A stretch of DNA of 64,000 nt from Buxus sempervirens (Eukaryota > Streptophyta > Magnoliopsida > Buxales > Buxaceae). A program made the translations under genes and the position numbers. The notes beneath the pieces are model-generated. The model saw nothing but the letters and a program-made list of their open reading frames with translations, did not search any database and was not told where the DNA came from. The stretch covers positions 35,829,949-35,893,948 of the forward strand of contig OX387182.1 in the NCBI GenBank assembly GCA_947561395.2. The letters run 5' to 3'. Below, one piece after another: positions 55,558 to 64,000 of the stretch (position 1 is the stretch's first letter; the number at the start of each line of letters is the position of its first letter).

Positions 55558-57479
55558 GGAGAAAAAGGGGGTATCCGCCGGGTTGGCGCCAACCTGGCAC
55601 CGAGTAGCTGTCGCTCGGCGCGAGCGACACAATCATTGAAAAACAATTAATGCGGCCGTGGATTTGTCTCAAAAATCTGAAATTTAAGATTTAGTCCCTA
55701 GGATATTTTGAGAAAATATTATTTTATTTAGATATTTTCAGACATTTTTAGATTGGTCCCTGGGATCTTTTGAATGTTTTGATATTTATGGATTTGATCC
55801 CCGAGATATTTTCCTGCGCAACCTGCCACGTGCGCAGCTCTCTGCCATGTGTGCAGTTTGCCGGTCTCTACTGTTCGGAAACTTCGACAGCTCATATCTC
55901 CTTCATTCGGGCTCCGATCTGGGCAAACTCAATTGCGTTAGAATCGTATCGGAGCCCTCTATCCAATGGCATGGGGGTAAGCACCTGGATTGGGGTTTAG
56001 CAGAAAGTCAACTTTCGGCTCCCCTAAAGTTTGACCAGCCCGCGGAACCTTCATCCGGACTCCGATTCCTACAAACTCAGTTGCATTGGAACCGTGTCGG
56101 GATTCTCTATCCATTGAGATAAAAGCGAGGTGGCCAATTTCCACTTGATCAAAAAGTCAACTTTTCACCCCTTAGGGTTTGACTTTTTGTCCAGGGTTTT
56201 CATTTTCAGCGCTTCCAGGGGTGCAAAAATAAGGTGCTTACAGATTAGGGGTGGGGGGGGGGGGGGGGAGCATGCTTACATACATATACTCAAAAAAAAA
56301 AAACAGCAAATAACAAAGACAAGGTTGGTGCATCTAATCAGTAGCATGCATGGTTTTAAAAAAAACAGCAATCATGCATGGGGTGGGGGAGCATGGTCAC
56401 GGGGTTTGCGTGGGATTGGAACACCTATTGGGGGAGGTGGGACAGCAATGAGCAACCTGAACTTGCTGCTGTCCCATCCCCCGGCAGCAACTTGCATGGG
56501 ACTTGGGTGGGTTTGGAAAGTAAAGGAAAAGGAGGGTCAAAGGAGGCATGCTTGGGGGGTGGAAGTGCTACTGCTGTTGTTCTCAACAGCAGCTCTTGGA
56601 GGTTGCAGAGGGGGGGGGGGGGCATATACCAGCACATTCAAACATCAAACCACAGGGGGGAGACATGCATTAATCATGACGAGCATAAGGATGATCAAAA
56701 TAGGAGCATATTAGTGAAGGTTAAGAAGCATGCTACTATCACCAACAAGAACAGCAAGCAACCTGGGGGGACGGCTAGCAGAGAAAACACCAAAGAAACT
56801 GTAAAAGAAGAAATGAGAAGAAGAGAATAATCAAGAAGGGAAGTGGGGGGTTATTACCAGGGGTACATAAGGTGAAGACTAAGAAGGAACAGGCTCCTTC
56901 TTTCCATGCATAGAAATAAAAAAAAAACACTGTTGTAAACCAAAATCCAGCAACTTTCCATGGCATTTTGACCCACTTCTACCAACTAGAAAACCTTCTC
57001 TTCCCTACATCAGACCACCGGATGCCTTCCTTTCTTACTGTCGAAGAAGCACACCCCATGGAATGCAAGAAAAAAGTAATGAAGAGGGAAGAAAAACTCA
57101 CATTCATGCACAAGGAAGTACTACACCATGCATGGGGACTTACATGCTCCAAATGGGCCAAAACTCATATATATGAAATAAAACAATGCAAGGATGCTTA
57201 CCTTGTGCCTACAAATTGCTCTTGAAGTATGCTTCAACCTCCTTTTGGCTTGGGTGGCTGCTGGAACTCCTTTTCTTGATAGCAGCAGCAGTGGTTCCTC
57301 CTCTTGTGGGGGGTGTAAGCAAGGAGGAAGAAGGGATGGAAGGGGTGGGAACAACCTAAGGTGGTGTGGGGAGGTGGTGGTGAGCAAAGAGAGCTGAGAA
57401 GAAGGTGGTTCGGATGCCCAAGGGAGGAGGAAAAAGCTCCAAGGCCAGCCACCCTCGGCCAGGGGGTTGCTGGCCCTTA

Positions 57480-57690
57480 GTGTATCCGACCTATATGGTC
57501 GGCTACACTAAGGGTTACATGTATCCGATATTAAATATGGAATACATAACATAATGATTTCAAAATTTACTGCCGCCGCGAATTTGCCGGGCGACCGGCG
57601 TGAATCTCACTGGCTGATCTCCTTGTATCCGATGAATAGTGTCGGATACACACAAAAATACTTGTATCCGACATTTAAGATCGGATACAA
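57480..57690 (-). promoter_or_regulatory. Palindrome array in LTR B4
   Basis: Four dyads start at about 57480, 57519, 57624 and 57663, with arms such as GTGTATCCGACC/GGTCGGCTACAC and TGTATCCGA/TCGGATACA. Homologous to the array of LTR B1, with changed arm bases that largely keep pairing. Confidence 0.75.
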
Positions 57691-58275
57691 ATCCAATATT
57701 TACGGATTTAGCCCCTGGATATTCGCAGATTCATCCGATACTCTTAGATATTCACAGATTTGGTCCCTGCGAAATTTTGCTTTAAACCTTAGGATATTTT
57801 GCATGTTTGGATATTTACAGATTGCCCCTCGAGATATTTTCTTGTGCCACTTGCCAAGTGTGCAGCCTTTTGCCACGTGTGCAGCTTTATGGGTTTTGCT
57901 GCTTGAAAACTTCGACAGCTCATATCTCCTTCATCCGGACTCCGATTTGAGCAAACTTAGTTGCGTTAGAACCGTATCAGAGCCCTCTATCCAATGACAT
58001 AGGGCTAAGCACCTGGCTTGGGGTTTGGCAAAAAGTCAACTTTCGGCTTCCCCTCAAGTTTGACCGGCCTGCAGAACCTTCATCCGGACTCCGATTCCAA
58101 CAAACTCAGTTGCGTTAGACTCATGTCGGGATTCTCTATCCATTGAGATAAATCAAGGTGGCTAATTTTCACTTAATCAAAAAGTCAATTTTTGACCCCT
58201 CAAGGTTTGACTTTTTAGCCGGGCTTTGCATTTCTGGCTCTTCCGGGAGCGCAAAAATGAGGTGCTTACACCACC

Positions 58276-60130
58276 ACAGCGCATCTTACATGTTGGGTGC
58301 GAGACAGAATCGTCACAATGTAGTCACACATTGGACGTAGAAGAAATCCATCACAGTGTACTCACACATCGGATGCAAGACAAAGATATCCCTAGCACAT
58401 CTCACCTGTCGGACAGAGATTGAAGGATCAAGGTGTCTCCCTACCCTAAGGAGCAAGATGTCTTCCAAAATTGAAGAATTAAGGGGCAAGGTGCCTCCCA
58501 AAAAGCAAGACATAAGGAGCAAGGCGTCTCCCAAGATAGAAGCAGCAAGGTTTCTTTCGACCCTAAGGAGCAAGATGTCTCCCAAAATTGAAGAATTAAG
58601 GAACAAGGAGTCTCACAACCACAAAAAGTAAGGCGTCTTTCAAGACGAAAGAGCAAGGTGTCCCTGGAGCAAGGCAACTCCGAAATTAAGAAGCAAGGCG
58701 TCTCCCAACTACAGAGAGCAAGGCGACTCTCAAGACTGAAAGGGCAAGGCGTCCCTAGAGCAAGGCGTCTCCCAACCACAGAGAGCAAGGCGTCTCTCAA
58801 GATTAAAAGGGCAAGGCATCCCTGGAGAAAGTCGTCTCTGAAATTAAGGAGCAAGGCATCTCCCAACCATAGAAAGCAAGGCATCTCTCAAGACTTAAAG
58901 GGCAAGGCGTCCCTGGAGCAAGGTGACTCCGAAACTAATGGAGCAAGGCGTCTCCCAACCACAGAGAGGAAGGCGTGTCTCAAGATTGAAAGGGCAAGGC
59001 ATCCCTGGAGCAAGGCGGCTCCGAAACTAATGGAGCAAGACGTCTCTCAAGACTGAAAGGGCAAGGCGTCCTTGGAGCAAGGCGATTCCTAAACTAATGG
59101 AGCAAGGTGTCTCCCAAGATTGAAGACCTTCGGAGCAAGGCATCTCCCACATCTAAATGGACACGGAAATGTGTCTCTAAGGAGCAAGGCGTCTCCCACA
59201 TCTGAATGATACAGAAATGTGTCCCTAAAGAGCAAGTTGTCTCCCACATCTGAATGACACGGAAATGTGTCCCTAAGGAGCAAGGCGTCTCCCACATTTG
59301 TATGACACAGAAATGTATCCCTAAGGAGTAACCTTGGAGCAAAGAATCTCTAAACCACAAAAAAGTTGAGGCCAAAGCCTCCCAATTGAAGAACAATGAG
59401 CAAAGACCTGAAAAGGAGTAGAGTGTCTTCCAAGACTGAAGGACAAGGTGTCCTTAAGGAGCAAACTACCTCCGCGAAGTTGAACAAGATGTTTCTATTC
59501 CTGAAAAAGACAGAGAATCAAGACATGAAGAAGAAGACAAAATGAAGAACTGCTGGGTAAATTACCCCTTTTGTAATTTTCATTTTCCCACTTTTGTATC
59601 ATAGGTTTTGAACCAGGATTCGGAGCTCTTCGATGTGCTGGACAGCATTGACTCTTAAACCCTTTAGAAGCCAAATAGAGTTAAGGGGTAGTGTACGTAC
59701 ATGGGGTAAAGAACTTCAAACTTAAAAAAACAAAACAAAAAAACAAAACAAAAAAAACAAAAAAAAAGAAGAAAAAGTGAAAAGATAAAAGAAGAAGTCA
59801 AAAGTCAATGGAAAAAACAAGTGGAAAAGAACACTATTGAAGCACTTTTGCATCAACGCCGAAACAAGTCGGTGAGTCTAAGTCCAACCCATCTTTTTCA
59901 ATTCAAACTAAAAAAGGGGAACAATTCCAAACGCTCAATGGCAAGGAAAATCTCCAAAACTTGGAAGTGAGCCAAAGCAACACGGATCTTGCACCAGCGC
60001 TTCCGCATCTTTGAAAACGTTAAAGGACCTGACTCATCGATTATGTCGACAGAAATGCAAAGTGTAAAAGTAAAATTCTTTTTATTCTTTGTCATTCATC
60101 ATCACGGTGACTCTGACAAAGAGGGGTAGC
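58276..60130 (+). mobile_element. Element II 3' UTR, last part, with polypurine tract
   Basis: Begins with a tandem-repeat tract (58280-59340) and ends in the GACAAAGAGGGGTAGC polypurine tract (60115-60130) before the 3' LTR. An A-rich tract is at 59725-59775. The last 560 bp match elements I and III. Confidence 0.8.
58440..59340. repeat. GGAGCAAGGCGTCTCCC minisatellite in 3' UTR of element II
   Basis: Some 25-30 copies of the core GGAGCAAGGCGTCTCCCAA at 20-60-bp spacing. Right part (59140-59330): a regular unit of about 56 bp containing ACATCTGAATGACACGGAAA. Left part: a higher-order pattern alternating AACCACAGAGAG and AAGATTGAAAGGGC spacers. Ogre/Tat 3' UTRs are known sites of tandem-repeat birth. 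Confidence 0.85.
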
Positions 60131-62340
60131 TGTCAGCACCCCATTTTTGCACCATAGAATTGCCCAAGAAGCATATCTTAAACTGGCATATATGTGGGCA
60201 CGTAAATTGAGGTTTTTATAGTGGACCTATCTTTTTTAAATAACAAGCCCATAATAAAAAGAATTCTGAACCGATTCCAATGCACCAAATCGTGCTCAAA
60301 TCGGATCTCAAATAGCTAAGTTATGAATAAAAGAAATAAAGGATAGTTTGGGGATTTTTATAAAACCAAAATTGGATGCCACATGGGAGCCATGTGTACA
60401 CCATGGTGGCTGCCATGTAACCAATGATAAAATAAAAATTTTGGGGATCTTTTAGTAAATAAGATAAGTTTCCTAATGGGTTTGTTATGCAAATAAATAA
60501 AAAATTTAATAAAAGTTTTGAGATTAAAAGAAAATAAAAAATATATAAACAAAGAGAAATGAGTTTGACAAATTGGTCCAACTCACGTTCTCTTGAAATA
60601 TTAAGACTAAGCTTAAAAAAATTACAAGCCTAAAAAATATGGGACAGAATAGACTTTGACCAAACCTAAATAAATGATGGTGTTTAAAGAGAAGACGAGG
60701 AAGAGCTAGGGGTTTAGGTGTTTAAAGAGAAGAAGAGGAAGAGTTAGGGATTTAGGTGTTTAAGAGAGGAAGAGGAAAGGTTAGGGGTTAAGAAGTTGAA
60801 GGGGTGGGAGTTCTCTATAAAAAGGCTTGAAGTTGGGAGCAAAAGGGGGAGGAGAGAAAGTAAAAGAGTTCTTTGGAAAAAAAGAGGGGAGAAAGTAAGA
60901 GAATTCTTTGAAAAAAAAACAGTAAGTAGGAAGAAGTGGAGAAAAGAAGAGGGACGTCCACTAGCAAGAAGGGAGAAAGAAAAACTGCTGTTCATGACAC
61001 ACCAAGGTTCCAAGACCTGATTTAAAGTGTCAATCCATAACAAGTGAGTCATTTGTTTAATACATTGTATGAGACCTCTCTTTCATTACAATTTTTGAGA
61101 TGAGATTACATGATTGGTGAGAGACATGTATATATGTTTGATGGCTTTGGGTAATTTTATCATGTAAGAAAAAAAAAAGACAAAGGTGTAAAGTTCTGAG
61201 GTTTTTTCTGCATTAGACTTGCACCTATTTTCCAGATAAACCAATTTTTTTACCTAGTTCTAGTTTGATTCAATTCTGGAATCCTTGATGAGATTTGTGG
61301 TATTTTTCTTTTAGTTTAATGTAAAAATATGCTTGAGACCCTACACTATGAGTAGGTATTTTATTTTTAATTTTCTTTGGTTCTGATTTTCACAGGGAGA
61401 TGTCTAATAATAAATTTTGCAGCTTCATATCTCTTAAATGAAAATGAATTTTTAAGAACTGCTATAGGTTATTTTAGTGCTTAAAGTTATGATTCTAGGG
61501 GAATCAGAGTTTGCACAATTTGGTTGAGAATTGAGGGAGATATGAATCTTTGAATGTGGATAGCGCAGTAGTTCAGATTGTTTCATTTTTTTTTTTGTTT
61601 CCTTTTTTTATTGCGATTTTCTTACTTACATTTGTTTTGTTTTATTTTTTTATTTTACTACATGAGATGTAACATAGTGGTCCTCCATTCTCCCAATGTA
61701 GATATGTTATTATATAATAGAGTTTAAAACATTTTATTGGAAGTGGTCGAATCAGCCCCCATTTCTTATTCTTTTTAATTTGGGTTTCTTTGCTTTAGAA
61801 TTATTATGTGCATGTAAGATGTAGTATTGCAATCCCCCACTCTTCTAATCCCTTGTATATATGAGAAAGATCAAAATTAAAAAAAAAAGGAAAAAGAAAA
61901 GAATAATAAAAAATAAATAAATATTTTTTTTGAAATAACCAAGTACATTGCTCCATGTTGAAATATTTGATTTGGATTTCTTTATTTTGGATTTTGTTTT
62001 ATATGTATCATATGTATTATAATTTGTATAGGATGTAGCAAAGCAACCTCCATTCCTCCAATATTTGTACACATGTGATCATTACAAAAATATAAGAGAT
62101 GAAAAATAAAAATTAAATAATAGTAAATCAGCCCAAATATGATCCAACTGATTTAAAGGAACCCATTTCGGTGGGGCAACTCAGGGTGTTCAAGGACTTC
62201 CCTGGGTTGTAATCGGTTCACTTATCCGGAATCACTGGTTCAGACCAAAGTTAACAAGGTGTCTACCTGCACCATTTCAGGTAGTGGGGACTCCATAACA
62301 GATTGTAACACGTCTTTTTCAGCGCGCCCGAGGTGGGCAT
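60131..62340 (+). mobile_element. 3' LTR of element II
   Basis: Starts TGTCAGCACCCCATTTTTGC, ends GCCCGAGGTGGGCAT; 2210 bp and uninterrupted. U3 module 60268-60330, GA-rich array 60675-60790, TATA box 60816-60823, PBS-like core 62285-62294. It is a reference for the uninterrupted form of the shattered 5' LTR. Confidence 0.93.
60816..60823 (+). promoter_or_regulatory. TATA box of element II 3' LTR
   Basis: TATAAAAA in the context CTCTATAAAAAGGC. Confidence 0.65.
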
Positions 62341-63272
62341 AGGGCTGCCTTTGTCATGTCCAAATTATTAAAAAGGGAGCATGTTCCCTTCTTCGCCTCC
62401 AAATTCCAATGTACCCCTATTAAAAACCCCCCAAGTCCTTTCTTTATTTTTGTGCCTTTTTATCATGGTTTGATTGTTAAGTGACTAAGCAAGGCTTCTT
62501 TTAAAAGTGTTGTACCACTGTTGGCCCACACAGGGGCCCACACAAATTCTACAAAACATCAAAGACATCAAAAAATGCATTTTCTGTAAAAAAAAAAAAA
62601 TCTTAAAAAAAACTAGTTTTTACCCTTAACCAAAAACACTGGTCGGTTAACCCTTATTTTGGGTTTTACCCTAATTAAATTTCGATTAAAGCTGTTTATA
62701 GCTTAACCGAAATTTAATTTCGATTAAACTAAAAATCTATGTAGCCTGTAAATATCCAAAAATTCAATTTTTCAGCTTGCAAACCTTTCTTCACTTGTTT
62801 CAATCAAATCGAGAAATCCAGTAGGGTTTCCGAGTCAACCGGAAACCCAACATGGGCCTTGGATCCGCCAGTCCAACTTGATACATTGTGGGCCTTACAA
62901 CGGGGCCCACACCCGACCCACTTCATGAAAGGGCTAAAAAGATAAAATCAATAATAAAGGGGGCATATACCTTCAATGGTCCCCACTAGACCAAAAACAA
63001 GCATGCTGGATTAGGAACATGGTGAGACTAAGTTGACTCAGAACCAAGGAGACCTGAGGGACTCGTCATTTGACGGGGCGGACCGGGGTGTTTTCGAACT
63101 TCCCTGTACCGTAACCGAGAACTTGCCCGAATCTCTAAAAAAGCCGCAGACCAGCAAATCTTAGACCTGTATAGGCATCCAAGTGTTTGCCTGCACATCT
63201 CAGGCAATGGCAACTCTGATACCCCAAAACCCCAACGCATTCCGTGTCGCGCCCTCGCGGGACGTGCGCACA

Positions 63273-63609
63273 CATTGTAAACCAAAGTAATTCAAAATAG
63301 AGCTCAAAACACCAATTTCTTAAATCTGACTAGAATTGTGTTCTCAGATATTTATTTATTTTAAACATGTATAAATATGAGAATTACATGAGTAGCAATC
63401 CTTAGAATCCTTACAAGTTAATGAAAGCATGAAAATCCATTTAAGCTCCAAAATTAACTAATTTGAAGGAATAGGTGGACAAGTATTTGGTATCAACTCA
63501 TTCATACAATTGGCCTTCAGAAAAACCTTAAAAATGATCTCAGAAAGATGTTACAAGTGGTGGAATCAAAATAAACTCATTCTATAATAATTTGGAACCA
63601 AAAGTCTCT
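63273..63609. other. Unassigned AT-rich stretch
   Basis: About 340 bp between the LTR end of element I and an Ogre fragment. I see no gene, LTR end or repeat. It may be the target into which element I inserted, either host DNA or an older element. Confidence 0.5.
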
Positions 63610-64000
63610 CAAATTTGATATTAGCAAAACTGTATGGCTGAGCAAATAATGCCGAAGCTTTTGAGCTGCCCAGACTAAGGCACAACACATTTTTTCAAGC
63701 ACTGAGTATTTTGACTCATAATTAGTAAATTTCTTACTCAGGTAGTAGATTGCTTGTTCTTTTATTCCTGTTTCATCATGTTGTCCTAGCACACATCCTA
63801 TAGCTGTTTCTAAGATTGTCAAGTACATGATCAAAGGTCGCCTACGCACCGGTGGTATCAATGTCAGCGGATTCATGAGATACATCTTGATTTTGTCAAA
63901 AGCTTCTTGGCAGTCTTCATTCCAGACCACAAGGTTATATTTTCTCAGCAACTTAAATATTGGCTCACATATAGAAGTCACATGTGCAATCAACCGAATG
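63610..64000 (-). pseudogene. RT-RNase H fragment of another Ogre-type element (fossil)
   Basis: Aligns with 32193-32590 of element III at about 93% by eye. It covers the end of the RT connection (ICEPIFKLLRKYN) and the first RNase H (ILETAIGCVLGQHDETG, YSVLEKMCCALVWAAQKL). It begins abruptly at 63610 and runs out of the window. Broken. Confidence 0.85.

Larger units (their letters stand above)
53434..56242 (-). mobile_element. Solo LTR B5, Ogre/Tat family B relative
   Basis: Ends TGTGCGCACCTGATT and AATAAGGTGCTTACA, flanked by perfect duplication GATTA (53429-53433 and 56243-56247); 2809 bp. Two U3 modules (55891-55962, 56047-56105), dyads GGTTGGCGCCAACC and GTCGCTCG/CGAGCGAC at 55580-55629, TATA box 55550-55557, CpG-rich block 54655-54845, PBS-like core 53500-53509. 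Solo; no coding region. Confidence 0.93.
51536..58270 (-). mobile_element. Solo LTR B4, Ogre/Tat family B, with nested LTR B5
   Basis: Ends TGTGCGCGCTTAGGG (left) and ATGAGGTGCTTACA (right), flanked by perfect duplication CCACC (51531-51535 and 58271-58275). Net length about 3.9 kb. The first 100 bases in its sense closely match LTR B1. Two U3 modules (57915-57990, 58076-58135), four palindromes (57480-57690), two more at 52565-52631, and a PBS-like core at 51571-51580. Solo. Confidence 0.92.
11750..62340 (+). mobile_element. Element II: non-autonomous Ogre/Tat retrotransposon with five direct nested insertions
   Basis: Both LTRs are present and begin TGTCAGCACCC. A duplication AGGGC flanks it (11745-11749 and 62341-62345; the last LTR base at the right is ambiguous). 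Removing nested elements leaves about 9.8 kb: a 5' LTR of about 2.25 kb, PBS, 5' UTR, a short gag-derived stretch, a long 3' UTR, a polypurine tract and a 3' LTR of 2.2 kb. ORF1, most of gag and all of pol are absent, so it resembles a large retrotransposon derivative that depended on an Ogre-type partner. Its LTRs differ by roughly 4-5% by eye, more than those of element III nested in it, suggesting a few million years. Confidence 0.88.
10501..63272 (+). mobile_element. 3' LTR of element I (about 2.2 kb net) split by element II
   Basis: It starts TGTCAACACATCATTTTTGC and ends GGGACGTGCGCACA, with the two parts 10501-11749 and 62346-63272 rejoining around element II. It has a TATA box at 11203-11210, three copies of a U3 module (10640-10937) and a PBS-like TGGCAACTCT at 63208-63217. 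Being preceded by a polypurine tract it is the 3' LTR; the 5' LTR must lie to the left. It is among the oldest insertions here. The LTR looks whole apart from the nested element. Confidence 0.8.

Noticed and set aside
55206-55646. Open frames of 146 and 94 codons, Pro/Ser-rich
   Set aside because: They lie in the leader and TATA region of solo LTR B5, with no homologous frame in B1 or B4.
56130-56714. Open frame of 194 codons, Gly-rich
   Set aside because: It crosses the boundary between LTRs B5 and B4 and owes its Gly content to poly-G runs.
63273-63609. Possible host gene next to the nest
   Set aside because: No frame, splice pattern or familiar motif is seen in this short AT-rich stretch.

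Overview
The window is nuclear DNA of a seed plant, most likely an angiosperm with a large, repeat-rich genome. Almost every base belongs to Ty3/gypsy LTR retrotransposons of two plant lineages: Ogre/Tat type (dual RNase H, an extra ORF upstream of gag, a TGGCGACTCC primer-binding site) and Tekay/Del chromovirus type (LTRs opening TGTAAAACCCCG, an initiator-Met primer site, a Tekay-type gag). I find no intact host gene, no rRNA or tRNA gene and no CRISPR array. Boundaries were read by eye from TG...CA termini, 5-bp target-site duplications (TSDs), primer-binding sites (PBSs) and polypurine tracts (PPTs). LAYOUT. The window is a nest of insertions. Element I (+, Ogre/Tat) supplies 8195-10500 (3' UTR) and a 3' LTR running from 10501 to 63272. 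A Tekay-like LTR (E, 1-8194) sits in element I; solo LTR D (851-7776, TSD AACTC) sits in E; solo LTR C1 (2920-6837, TSD TGAAA) sits in D. Element II (+, 11750-62340, TSD AGGGC), a non-autonomous Ogre/Tat derivative, sits in the 3' LTR of I. The 5' LTR of II carries solo LTR B1 (11848-18698, TSD GACCT), itself holding solo LTR C2 (13983-17756, TSD TCGCC), and also the complete two-LTR element III (-, 20576-45411, TSD GCAAC). III carries solo LTR B3 (22682-25136, TSD TTATG) in its 3' LTR and a truncated Tekay element (27086-30476) in its integrase region. The internal part of II carries solo LTR F2 (48234-50533) and solo LTR B4 (51536-58270, TSD CCACC), which holds solo LTR B5 (53434-56242, TSD GATTA). 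After 63272 come about 340 bp of unassigned sequence and the edge of another Ogre-type element. CODING FOSSILS. Only element III keeps a recognisable gene set on the minus strand: ORF1, gag, protease with a G-patch, reverse transcriptase (YVDD), RNase H, second (archaeal-type) RNase H, and the zinc finger and core of integrase. It is broken in about half a dozen places and also interrupted by the Tekay fragment. WHAT IS UNUSUAL. Several Tekay-family LTRs carry arrays of stem-loops in which the loop sequence is invariant while the stems change in a compensating way: octaloop YGGGGAAY in family C, a 15-17-nt loop in family F, a 10-nt loop in D. All lie in the transcribed part of the LTR, followed by a single hairpin (UUCG or GUAA tetraloop in F and D) and a polypyrimidine-CAG. 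Ogre/Tat LTRs instead carry palindrome arrays beside the TATA box, a duplicated U3 module, and a second copy of the primer-site core about 50 bp before the LTR end. I consider the covarying hairpin arrays the best candidate for an undescribed system; a structured RNA leader is my inference and is untested.
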